Positions 1 through 6,161 of a stretch of 6,922 nucleotides of DNA are shown here, in pieces. The notes under the pieces were generated by a model, which worked only from the letters and a program-made list of their open reading frames with translations, was not told the DNA's origin and searched no databases. Positions within the stretch are counted from its first letter, which is position 1, and each line of letters opens with the position of its first letter. The DNA lies in NCBI GenBank assembly GCA_937906485.1, contig CALCYB010000171.1, positions 1 through 6,922 on the forward strand, written 5' to 3'. The stretch is from an uncultured Rikenellaceae bacterium (lineage in GTDB: Bacteria; Bacteroidota; Bacteroidia; Bacteroidales; UBA932). Made by a program: the position numbers and the translations under genes.

Positions 1-1
1 T

Positions 2-1405
2 GAGTACACGCCGTTGCCGACGATCCCGGTGAAGTTGGAGAGGGGGAAGGTGTACCGTTTGACGTTGCGGAGTGATGCGCAGGTGCAGACGTTTACGAAT
101 GTTTCCGCTTCTTATGGTTTTTTGAAATTGCAGATTTATCCCGAGGAGGCTGCTAATGCGTTGGTGTCCATCGGCAAGACGGAGTCCTATGAATTGGAGT
201 CAGGTTATGCTCAAGGAGGGTATTATGCTTCTTCTGCACCCTTGGAGTATGGGGAGTATCATTATCAGATTTCTCATAAGTATTGTGAGCCCAAACGAGG
301 AAAGTTGATTTTGGACAAGGATGATCAGGTTCAGGATATTCGTCTTCAACCTGCATTCGGTTATTTGGAGATTACTTCTGAACCGAGTGGTGCTATTTTG
401 GCGATTGATGATAATCCGGTTGGGGTGACTCCTTGGCGATCTGAGGATATTTTCAAAAAGGGAGAGGTCCGGGTCCGTGTGCAGATGAATCATTATGCTG
501 TAGCGGAGCAGACCATTCTTGTGGAGGGAAATGGTCAGTTGCAGACACACCATATCCGTTTGGCTCCTCAGTTTGGAACGGTGACTTGTCGTAGTGAGAT
601 GGCGGATGCGGAGATTTGGGTGGACCAGCAGAAGATGGGGACGGGATCATGGACAGGCCCTTTGAGTAGTCAAGGAACTCATATTCTGGAGGCAAGGAAA
701 GAAGGACATCAGTCTCAGAGTGTGTCTTTTACGGTTCAAAATGGTCAGAACCAAACGCAGACGGTCGGTGCACCGATTCCAATGTACGGGACTTTGGTCC
801 TGAGTACGACCCCGGCCAAGTCAGAGGTATTTGTTGATGGAAAATCCATTGGGGTCAGTCCGATTGTCGAGCAGCTGTTGGTGGGTTTCCATCAGGTTAC
901 TTTGAAGATGGACGGTTATGAGGATCTGACTTTTTCTGTGGAGATGGAACATAATCAGCGGAAGACGGAGAATCGTACCATGAAGAAAGCGGTCGTACAG
1001 CAACATGGTCAGCAGCGTGCCCAAGAAGGTGCCCAACAAGGTGCTCAACAAAGTGTCCGACAAGGTGCTCAAGGAGGAAACCAGCAGAATGCGATGGTAG
1101 GTGCTTCTGTTGATCCTTCGTTTCAAGGAGGTGGGGTACAGAAGTTCAGGGGATGGGTGGCTGCAAACATGGTTTATCCGCCCATTGCCCAAGAGAATGG
1201 TATCACTGGTAGGGTCGTTGTGTCATTTGTAGTGAAGGCAGATGGGCAAGTCTCCAACGTGAAAGTGGTTCAAGGTGTGCATCCCGAGTTGGATAAAGAG
1301 GCAGTTCGGGTGGTGCAGAGTTCTCCGAAATGGGAGCCGGGCATGCAGAATGGCATCCCTGTCAATGTGAAGTATGATATGCCGATTAATTTTAGGTTGG
1401 AGTAA
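2..1405 (+). CDS. PEGA-repeat protein with C-terminal TonB domain (5' partial)
   Basis: The reading frame is open to the left edge, so the true start and any signal peptide or membrane anchor lie outside the window; the TTG at 14 is only the first in-frame start-like codon. About 467 residues are visible. Four beta-rich modules follow one another, each opening with an aromatic-Gly signature: SYGFLKLQIYP (from about 110), FGYLEITSEPSGA (356), FGTVTCRSE (572) and YGTLVLSTTP (785). Modules 2 and 4 are classic PEGA domains (VDGKSIGVSP in module 4); 1 and 3 are degenerate. A Gln/Gly/Ala linker (about 985-1130) leads to a TonB C-terminal domain (about 1136-1402) with YPPIAQENGITGRVVVSF, the usual DGQVSNVKVVQG strand turn and a W-E-P element. 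TonB_C domains act in the periplasm, contacting outer-membrane receptor TonB boxes, or serve as envelope modules. Whether this protein energises transport cannot be told without its N-terminus. It lies 32 bp before the phosphatase gene. Confidence 0.88.
   Translation, partial: EYTPLPTIPVKLERGKVYRLTLRSDAQVQTFTNVSASYGFLKLQIYPEEAANALVSIGKTESYELESGYAQGGYYASSAPLEYGEYHYQISHKYCEPKRGKLILDKDDQVQDIRLQPAFGYLEITSEPSGAILAIDDNPVGVTPWRSEDIFKKGEVRVRVQMNHYAVAEQTILVEGNGQLQTHHIRLAPQFGTVTCRSEMADAEIWVDQQKMGTGSWTGPLSSQGTHILEARKEGHQSQSVSFTVQNGQNQTQTVGAPIPMYGTLVLSTTPAKSEVFVDGKSIGVSPIVEQLLVGFHQVTLKMDGYEDLTFSVEMEHNQRKTENRTMKKAVVQQHGQQRAQEGAQQGAQQSVRQGAQGGNQQNAMVGASVDPSFQGGGVQKFRGWVAANMVYPPIAQENGITGRVVVSFVVKADGQVSNVKVVQGVHPELDKEAVRVVQSSPKWEPGMQNGIPVNVKYDMPINFRLE
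1017..1076 (+). repeat. Five 12-bp tandem repeats in the linker of the PEGA-TonB_C gene
   Basis: Five consecutive 12-bp units can be read, starting at 1017, 1029, 1041, 1053 and 1065. The consensus is GTGCYCAACAAG. Units 2 and 3 differ at two positions; unit 4 carries GTGTCCGACAAG and unit 5 ends in AAGGAG. The period is a multiple of three, so the array encodes a degenerate Ala-Gln-Gln/Glu-Gly repeat and any unit gain or loss would keep the frame. It separates the PEGA modules from the TonB_C domain, as expected of a flexible spacer. Confidence 0.8.
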
Positions 1406-1437
1406 GGTTATAACAAAATTTGCTAGCGGTGAGTTTT

Positions 1438-2685
1438 ATGAATAAAGATACTATGGATCATTGTAAATTGTTGTTGCGCGGGGCTGTTGCATTGGCCCGT
1501 GCAGGTGTTACGGCTGTTGTTTTGGCCGTGGTTTTGTTGGGGTTGTCTGCTTGTGGTAGCAAGAAAGAACCGGTTGAGAATGTGATTTATTTGATTGGGG
1601 ATGGAATGGGCTTCGGGGCTGTTTCCTCGTTGCTGTTGACTGAGGAAGGTTTGACCGGTTTTGAGATGGAGCCGGTCATCGGACTGAATGAGACTACATC
1701 GGCCAATAATTATGTGACTGATTCTCCGGCAGGTGGAACAGCTTTAGCGACTGGTACGCGGACCAATAACGGCTATTTGGGTGTGGATCCGGATGGCAAT
1801 CCATTGACCAGTATCTTGAAGACAGCCCAGTCACTGGGCAAGAAAACCGGGATTGTGGTGAATACGGTATTGACTGAAGCGACGCCCGGTGCCTTTTATG
1901 CTGGGGTATTGAGCCGGAAGGAAAGTTACCGCATTGCTGAACAATTTGTGGAAAGTGGGGTGGATGTGGCCATTGGATCGGGTTTGAGTGCTTTTGTCAA
2001 TCGTCCGGATTCTGTTGATTTGACGGCATCGTTGATTGAAAAAGGGTATGAGGTTTATTTAGATTGGGCTTCGGTGGTTCGGACTGAGGCAGAACGCTTT
2101 GTGGGCATTTTGCCGATGGGCGATGTGCATCGTCGCAATACCACATCCAAAACCGCTGGTGCCGCAGATGGGGCAGAGGTGTGCCTGGCAGCCCAGTTGG
2201 CTGCGGCAGCCGATCTGCAAGCTGATGCTTCGGAAAAGACGGATTCGTTGGTTTGTGATCCGACCACTTACCTGACCCAAGCCACGGCAAAAGCGCTACA
2301 GACTTTGGAAAAGAACAGCCCGAACGGGTTTTTCCTGATGATTGAAAGTGCAATCATTGACGGTTATGGACACAACAATGATTCCGAGGGAATGATTTTG
2401 GAAATGCAGGAGTTTGATGCCACCCTCAAGCTGCTGGTCAATTATGTGACAACCCATCCCAATACCTTGCTGGTGGTGACTGCGGACCATGAAACCGGAG
2501 GAACCTCGGTTGGATACAAGAGTATTCATGCGGACGAACCTGCAGCTGTTCAACTTACATTCAGTACAAAAGGTCATACTGGAACTGTGGTTCCTGTGTT
2601 TGCATATGGTCCTGGTGCTGAGTTGTTTGGTGGAGTCATGAAGAATTATCAGATTCCGCAGAAGATTCAAGATCTGATGCAGTGA
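1438..2685 (+). CDS. Alkaline phosphatase, PhoA family, predicted lipoprotein
   Basis: This 415-residue phosphomonoesterase precursor has a hydrophobic signal segment (about 16-38) and lipobox LSAC with Cys39, so it is probably anchored in the envelope. Against the E. coli PhoA active site one sees Asp55 in LIGDGMG (metal), nucleophile Ser96 in VTDSPAGGTALATG, Thr149 in EATPGAF, phosphate-binding Arg160 in LSRKES, Glu303, Asp308 and His312 in MIESAIIDGYGH, Asp350-His351 in TADHETGG, and His380 in KGHTGT. Positions matching PhoA Asp153, Lys328 and Asp330 are Glu147, Gly309 and Gly311, so the third-metal neighbourhood differs. An Ala-rich insertion lies at about 238-270. ATG 1438 was chosen over an in-frame TTG at 1420 because a weak GGTGAG lies just upstream; ATG 1453 would also leave a workable signal peptide. 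The gene probably shares a transcript with the preceding gene and is coupled to the fucosidase. A phosphodiesterase or other substrate is possible within the superfamily. Confidence 0.93.
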   Translation: MNKDTMDHCKLLLRGAVALARAGVTAVVLAVVLLGLSACGSKKEPVENVIYLIGDGMGFGAVSSLLLTEEGLTGFEMEPVIGLNETTSANNYVTDSPAGGTALATGTRTNNGYLGVDPDGNPLTSILKTAQSLGKKTGIVVNTVLTEATPGAFYAGVLSRKESYRIAEQFVESGVDVAIGSGLSAFVNRPDSVDLTASLIEKGYEVYLDWASVVRTEAERFVGILPMGDVHRRNTTSKTAGAADGAEVCLAAQLAAAADLQADASEKTDSLVCDPTTYLTQATAKALQTLEKNSPNGFFLMIESAIIDGYGHNNDSEGMILEMQEFDATLKLLVNYVTTHPNTLLVVTADHETGGTSVGYKSIHADEPAAVQLTFSTKGHTGTVVPVFAYGPGAELFGGVMKNYQIPQKIQDLMQ

Positions 2686-4241
2686 TGGTGAGATTGAATC
2701 TGAGACGGGTGGCCTTACTTGCGGTCGTCATTTTGATGTCGGGATGTGGGGCCGGTTCTGGTGCTGGTTCTGGCATTGGCGCTGGTTATGGGGCCGGCAC
2801 TGGTTCTGGCGCCGGGGCCGGTTATGGTTCTGGTGCTGGTTTTATGAAGAAGGGTTATTATGAGAAGCACCTGCGTTTTCCGGAAGGTTGTACCCTGGAG
2901 GAGAAGGTGGAGTTGGCGGCGCGTGTGGTGCCGACTCCGGAGCAGTTGGCTTGGCAGCAACTGGAGTTGACCGCTTTTCTGCATTTTGGAATCAATACGT
3001 TTACGGGAAATGAGTGGGGGAGTGGTAAGGATGATCCGGCTTTGTTTTATCCGACCGCCCTGGATTGTGAGCAGTGGGCCAAGGCATTGAAGGATGCCGG
3101 TTTCAAGATGGCGATTCTGACTGCGAAACACCACGATGGTTTTTGTCTGTGGCCGACTGCCACGACGTCCTATAGTGTGAAGTCCTCACCCTGGAAAGAG
3201 GGCCAGGGCGATGTGGTACGTGAATTCAGGGATGCTTGTGAGAAATACGGTTTGAAGTTTGGGTTTTATCTTTCTCCTTGGGACCGGAACGCTGTCAGCT
3301 ATGGTGATTCGGATGTTTATAATCGTCTGTTTGCTGAGCAGTTGACCGAGTTGCTGACGCAATACGGTACAGTGCATGAGGTCTGGTTTGACGGGGCGAA
3401 TGGGGAAGGTCCGAATGGCAGAAGGCAAGAGTACGATTGGGATTTGTTTTTATCGACCATTCACCGTCTTCAACCCCAGGCGGTGACGGCCATTATGGGG
3501 GACGATGTACGTTGGGTAGGGAACGAGCGAGGATGGGGACGTGAGACGGAGTGGAGCGTGACTCCACTGGTACCGGGTTCCCATTCGGGCAGTGATGAGC
3601 GGAACAATGCGTTGGGCATTGCTCCAACCTCGGCCGATCTGGGGTCACGTGCATTGTTGGAAAAGGCATCAGAAGTGTTCTGGCATCCTTCTGAAGTGGA
3701 TGTCTCAATTCGTCCCGGGTGGTTTTACCATGCTCATCAGGACAGCAGTGTCCGTTCCCTGGCCGACCTGGTGGATATTTATTTCCAGTCGGTCGGACGA
3801 AATTCGGTGTTGTTGCTGAATATTCCTCCGGACCGTCGTGGCCAACTGCACGAGACGGATGTGCAGCGGATCAAGGAACTGTCGGATTACCTGAAAACTA
3901 CCTTTGCAAAGAATGCTGTGACTGCAAGGAAGTTGTCCTGGTCAGCTCTGCCGGGTAGTGCAAAGACATTCCAGGTGGATGGATCTGTGGTCAATACCCT
4001 GCTCTTGCAGGAGGATATCCGCAAGGGACAACGGGTTGAGCAGTTTATGGTGGAGATTCAGGAGGATGGACAATGGTTCTGTGTTGCCAAAGGTTCGACC
4101 ATCGGCTATAAAAGATTGATCCGCTTCCCCGAACGGAAAGCGGACCAAGTACGGATTACCATCGTGGAGAGTCGCTCGCAGGCGCATCTCTCATCGGTTG
4201 GCTTGTATTATTCTGCAGCAGTTGCCAGCGGTGATGCTTGA
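2685..4241 (+). CDS. Alpha-L-fucosidase (GH29), predicted lipoprotein
   Basis: The product is a 518-residue exo-glycosidase precursor expected to remove alpha-linked L-fucose from host or dietary glycans. A short signal peptide ends at lipobox MSGC (Cys21), followed by a 32-residue Gly-X spacer (22-53). The catalytic (beta/alpha)8 domain spans roughly 70-400. It shows FLHFGINTFTG with His100, AKHHDGFCLWPT with His149-His150, VWFDGANG with the likely nucleophile Asp236, ETEW with Glu287/Glu289 as acid/base candidates, EVDVSIRPGWFYH (Arg343) and VGRNSVLLLNIPPDRRG. The C-terminal region from about 415 looks like a beta-sandwich accessory domain. These motifs resemble the GH29-B type (often alpha-1,3/1,4-selective), but linkage cannot be read from sequence. 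ATG 2685 shares its A with the phosphatase stop, and there is no good ribosome site, so translational coupling is likely; GTG 2682 is an alternative. No acidic export signal follows Cys21, which suggests a periplasmic location. The 3' end overlaps the opposing ferritin gene by 34 bp. Confidence 0.93.
   Translation: MVRLNLRRVALLAVVILMSGCGAGSGAGSGIGAGYGAGTGSGAGAGYGSGAGFMKKGYYEKHLRFPEGCTLEEKVELAARVVPTPEQLAWQQLELTAFLHFGINTFTGNEWGSGKDDPALFYPTALDCEQWAKALKDAGFKMAILTAKHHDGFCLWPTATTSYSVKSSPWKEGQGDVVREFRDACEKYGLKFGFYLSPWDRNAVSYGDSDVYNRLFAEQLTELLTQYGTVHEVWFDGANGEGPNGRRQEYDWDLFLSTIHRLQPQAVTAIMGDDVRWVGNERGWGRETEWSVTPLVPGSHSGSDERNNALGIAPTSADLGSRALLEKASEVFWHPSEVDVSIRPGWFYHAHQDSSVRSLADLVDIYFQSVGRNSVLLLNIPPDRRGQLHETDVQRIKELSDYLKTTFAKNAVTARKLSWSALPGSAKTFQVDGSVVNTLLLQEDIRKGQRVEQFMVEIQEDGQWFCVAKGSTIGYKRLIRFPERKADQVRITIVESRSQAHLSSVGLYYSAAVASGDA
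2748..2843 (+). repeat. Hexameric GGNNNN repeat encoding a silk-like Gly-X spacer
   Basis: Sixteen consecutive in-frame hexamers, each a Gly codon plus a variable codon, run from just after the lipobox Cys codon (2745-2747) to ATG 2844. X is Ala, Ser, Tyr, Ile, Thr or Phe, giving GAGSGAGSGIGAGYGAG-like protein. Higher-order duplication is visible: 16 identical bases starting GGTTCTGGTGCTGGT occur at 2754-2769 and 2826-2841, 72 bp apart, and GGTTAT, GGGGCC and GGTTCT hexamers recur. This points to expansion by slippage or unequal exchange, always in frame. It probably acts as a flexible tether between the lipid anchor and the catalytic domain. Confidence 0.85.
4208..4241. other. Tail-to-tail coding overlap of fucosidase and ferritin genes
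   Basis: The fucosidase stop codon is TGA at 4239-4241 on the plus strand. The ferritin stop is TAA, read on the minus strand at 4210-4208. The 34 shared bases encode the last residues of the fucosidase (ending AAVASGDA) on one strand and the last residues of the ferritin (ending SPLATAAE) on the other. No GC-rich hairpin followed by a T-run is visible on either strand nearby, so each transcript probably runs into the other gene or ends by another mechanism. Confidence 0.9.
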
Positions 4242-4732
4242 ACATATGTACGGGTACCCAATTCTTTGTCGAGTTGGTACATGCCGTATTTGTTGCCTTC
4301 TACAGATTCAGTGGCGAAAATCATGTTCCGGGCATTTTCTTCTTCTTCCACTTGTTCGTTGATGAACCATACGAGCATGTTGGAAGATGCAAAATCCTTG
4401 TCTTCCGCAGCAATTGCTGCCAGGTTGTTGATCAGGGAAGTCACTTTCTTTTCGTGTTTCAATGTCTCGGTAAACATTTCCATTGCAGAATTCCAAGTGG
4501 TCGGAACACCTTCAATGGGCAGCAGTTCCACTTTGCAGTCACGTTGATTGAGGTAGTTCATGAAGATCCGGGCATGGTCCAGTTCTTCTTTCCATTGTAC
4601 ATAGAACCAGTTGGCTACGCCTTTGAGACCTTTGGTTTCTGCATCCAGCGACATGGACAAATACAGGTATGCGGACCAAATTTCTGCATTGATCTGCGCA
4701 TTGATGGCTTGTTGTAATTTTTCGCTTAACAT
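4208..4732 (-). CDS. ftnA: Non-haem bacterial ferritin (iron storage)
   Basis: Cytoplasmic ferritin of 174 residues, expected to form a 24-subunit shell that oxidises Fe(II) and stores it as mineral. Numbering from ATG 4732 places every ferroxidase ligand at the same number as in E. coli FtnA: Glu17, Tyr24, Glu49-Glu50, His53, Glu94, Glu126-Gln127 and Glu129-Glu130, in segments AEIWSAYLYLSMS, WKEELDHAR, KHEKKV and INEQVEEEE. This start gives the family-typical MLSEKLQQAIN N-terminus and has an AT-rich leader (TTAAACAATACGATT). An in-frame ATG at 4759 (starting MNQQLNN) and a TTG at 4765 would add 9 or 11 residues and cannot be excluded. The C-terminus continues past the core helix bundle as a short tail (TYVQASPLATAAE) lying in the overlap with the fucosidase gene. 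The gene follows the BACON lipoprotein gene by 59 bp (32 bp with the longer start), so co-transcription or a private promoter are both possible. Confidence 0.95.
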   Translation of the reverse strand: MLSEKLQQAINAQINAEIWSAYLYLSMSLDAETKGLKGVANWFYVQWKEELDHARIFMNYLNQRDCKVELLPIEGVPTTWNSAMEMFTETLKHEKKVTSLINNLAAIAAEDKDFASSNMLVWFINEQVEEEENARNMIFATESVEGNKYGMYQLDKELGTRTYVQASPLATAAE

Positions 4733-4791
4733 AATCGTATTGTTTAACTGTTGGTTCATTTGCAATCGGTCATGATTGATTCGGTAGGCTG

Positions 4792-6123
4792 CTACCAGCC
4801 ACCACTTTGATCATAAGAACCGCGGACATTGCCACTGAATGTTCCTTTGATGGTATGGCCCAAATCATCTACACAATCAAAAGTAAAGGTGTAGGTGTAG
4901 CCGGATTTACTGATGCTGACGGTACCACCCACCAACGGGGCTTGATGAGAGTTGTCCAGGAAACCACTTTCACAGCGGGAGTACCAGGATCCCAGTTGGG
5001 TGAAACCATCCCGAAGTGATCCCGGTATGAACGTTCCCAGAAAATCTTCACTCGGATAGTTGTAGATGGTATAATCACCCAGGAATGAATCCATCTGCAT
5101 TCCATTTTGAGATTTTTCGATCATTACTTCAAACATCATGTATTTTCCGCTGTAGGAATTGATGTCTTCGATGATGTTGATTAACCAGGTGTCATAACCC
5201 ACTCCGTAGCGGTCACCCCGATAATAGCAGTCCAGGCCGCCACCGGTGATGTTTAATTCATAGTCTTGGTCAATGGTACTTCCGATCGGATCAGGGTCGA
5301 TTTCCAAGTAGCCGGGTTCCATCGGACCGGTATAGGTGACATGGTGGGTTTGACCGTTTTTGAGTATAAGAACGGCGTCAATGCTGTCCCCGCTTACCGT
5401 GATGGTGCCTCCTACAAATCCGATTTGATCATAGTCATACTCTTGCACATCCAACAGACAGCTGTATTCCGATGCAAATGTGCCGGGTCTGCCGGTGTTT
5501 TGGGAGTCGTATTCATAAACGCCTTCCGGCAAGGTCGGGTCAAAGAAGCCGGATTGTTCTGAATAAATGTCCAGACGGTATTGAGTACTGTTGTTGTAGA
5601 AACCTGAAGATGTGGGAGCACCTTTATCGGATAATACAATGAAGTAGTTGAAACCTTCTGTTTCCATACGGCCGTAATAGGTGCCGTTGAAATAGCTGGC
5701 ATTCATCTCAACATCGTATTCGATTTCAGGTTCTGTGTATTCGTCCTGCGTGATGGTGATGGTGCGGGAAATATCTCCGTATTTCAGGATGACGATCCCT
5801 TCTCTCGGATTGGGAGAACTGCTTGCAAGCACTTTGTAGGTGATGCTGTTTGCAGAGGCATGGGTGAATTCGGTAATCCAATTGGTGTTGCAGTTAATTG
5901 TGAGGTCGGTTTCGGTTGTGGGATTCTCAAGGGTGTAGGATATGGTTCCTGTTCCTCCTTCGGCCGGAAAATTTACCAGGGTGTCAGAAGTGATGGTCAA
6001 TACGGGTTCAGGAGGGGTAGGTTGTTCTCCGGTGGGGTCGTCTTGTTCACAAGCGACAGCAAAAATCGCACAGAGGGCAATCAGTAGGGGCCATTGGCCC
6101 AGTTTAATTACGTGAATGTTCAT
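4792..6123 (-). CDS. BACON-domain lipoprotein with two related C-terminal modules
   Basis: A 443-residue secreted protein of unknown specific function. A signal peptide with hydrophobic core PLLIALCAIFAVA ends at Cys25. The following residues, EQDDPTGEQ, are acidic and resemble the Bacteroidota lipoprotein export signal, so exposure on the outer face of the cell is likely. A Pro/Glu/Thr linker leads to a BACON domain (about 43-126: ITSDTLVNFPAEGGTG, then NWIT, then SRTITITQDE), a fold often found in surface glycan-binding proteins and hydrolases of this phylum. Two Tyr-rich beta modules follow (about 141-267 and 296-432), with shared YYG/RYG, LP.GVYEYDS-like and GGTITVSG/GGTVSISK motifs. No catalytic motif is recognised; binding or adhesion is a guess. 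ATG 6123 follows an A-rich leader (AAACAACAAT) typical of this phylum. The gene starts 38 bp after the Nudix gene and ends just before the ferritin gene. Confidence 0.9.
   Translation of the reverse strand: MNIHVIKLGQWPLLIALCAIFAVACEQDDPTGEQPTPPEPVLTITSDTLVNFPAEGGTGTISYTLENPTTETDLTINCNTNWITEFTHASANSITYKVLASSSPNPREGIVILKYGDISRTITITQDEYTEPEIEYDVEMNASYFNGTYYGRMETEGFNYFIVLSDKGAPTSSGFYNNSTQYRLDIYSEQSGFFDPTLPEGVYEYDSQNTGRPGTFASEYSCLLDVQEYDYDQIGFVGGTITVSGDSIDAVLILKNGQTHHVTYTGPMEPGYLEIDPDPIGSTIDQDYELNITGGGLDCYYRGDRYGVGYDTWLINIIEDINSYSGKYMMFEVMIEKSQNGMQMDSFLGDYTIYNYPSEDFLGTFIPGSLRDGFTQLGSWYSRCESGFLDNSHQAPLVGGTVSISKSGYTYTFTFDCVDDLGHTIKGTFSGNVRGSYDQSGGW
4828..5238 (-). other. Second C-terminal module of the BACON lipoprotein
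   Basis: Residues about 296-432. It starts with GGLDCYYRGDRYG, continues with INIIED and GDYTIYNYPSEDFLGTF, and ends with APLVGGTVSISKSGYTYTF and GHTIKGTFSG. The order of short motifs matches the preceding module (aromatic-Gly start, a turn before a YxxY segment, GTF, GGT[IV][TS][IV]S, then a closing H-x-x-x-x-T-x-x-G strand). This suggests an old internal duplication; identity is low and the boundaries are approximate. Confidence 0.5.
5323..5703 (-). other. First C-terminal module of the BACON lipoprotein
   Basis: Residues about 141-267, right after the BACON domain. Visible landmarks are NASYFNGTYYGRMETEG, NYFIVLSDKG, LPEGVYEYDS, GTFASEY, GGTITVSGDSIDAVLIL and HHVTYTG. It reads as an all-beta module and pairs by motif order with the module at residues 296-432. 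Confidence 0.5.
5746..5997 (-). other. BACON domain
   Basis: Residues about 43-126 of the lipoprotein. The features seen are a PAEGGTGTISYTL strand-turn-strand, an N-x-x-W-I-T core (NCNTNWITEF), SSSPNPREGIVIL (the usual N/P-R-x-G-x-[IV] segment) and the closing TITITQDE, the typical ITQ ending of BACON domains. The domain is usually linked to carbohydrate or mucin binding. Confidence 0.85.
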
Positions 6124-6161
6124 ATTGTTGTTTATTTGTATTGATAGTTCGTCTTTATGAT

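Noticed and set aside
200..553. Minus-strand open frame opposite the PEGA-TonB_C gene
   Set aside because: Antisense to well-supported PEGA modules, with low-complexity Leu/Ile/Asn/Ser content and no start signal or motif.
1420..1437. TTG at 1420 as start of the phosphatase
   Set aside because: ATG 1438 lies just downstream with a weak GGTGAG upstream and still gives a complete lipoprotein signal peptide.
1406..1437. Promoter in the gap before the phosphatase gene
   Set aside because: AAAATTTG is only a near match to TAnnTTTG and no TTTG lies at the right distance upstream; read-through from the preceding gene is simpler.
1997..2353. Minus-strand open frames opposite the phosphatase gene
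   Set aside because: They lie within the phosphatase coding sequence and show Pro/Ser-rich translation without domains; several overlapping frames here are all shadows.
4242..4259. Neighbouring palindromes ACATATGT and GGGTACCC just past the fucosidase stop
   Set aside because: They lie in ferritin codons, have no loop or T-tract, and short palindromes of this size are common by chance.
4238..4717. Plus-strand open frame of 159 codons opposite the ferritin gene
   Set aside because: The opposite strand encodes all ferroxidase ligands; this frame is a shadow with a Phe/His/Val-rich translation and no recognisable motif.
4763..4778. CAATC...GATTG inverted repeat before the ferritin gene as an iron-regulator operator
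   Set aside because: Five-base arms are expected by chance and there is no resemblance to a Fur box that I can defend.
4787..4800. GGCTG-CTAC-CAGCC hairpin at the end of the BACON lipoprotein gene as a terminator
   Set aside because: The stem is only 5 bp, lies on the stop codon, and no T-run follows on the transcribed strand; too weak to call.
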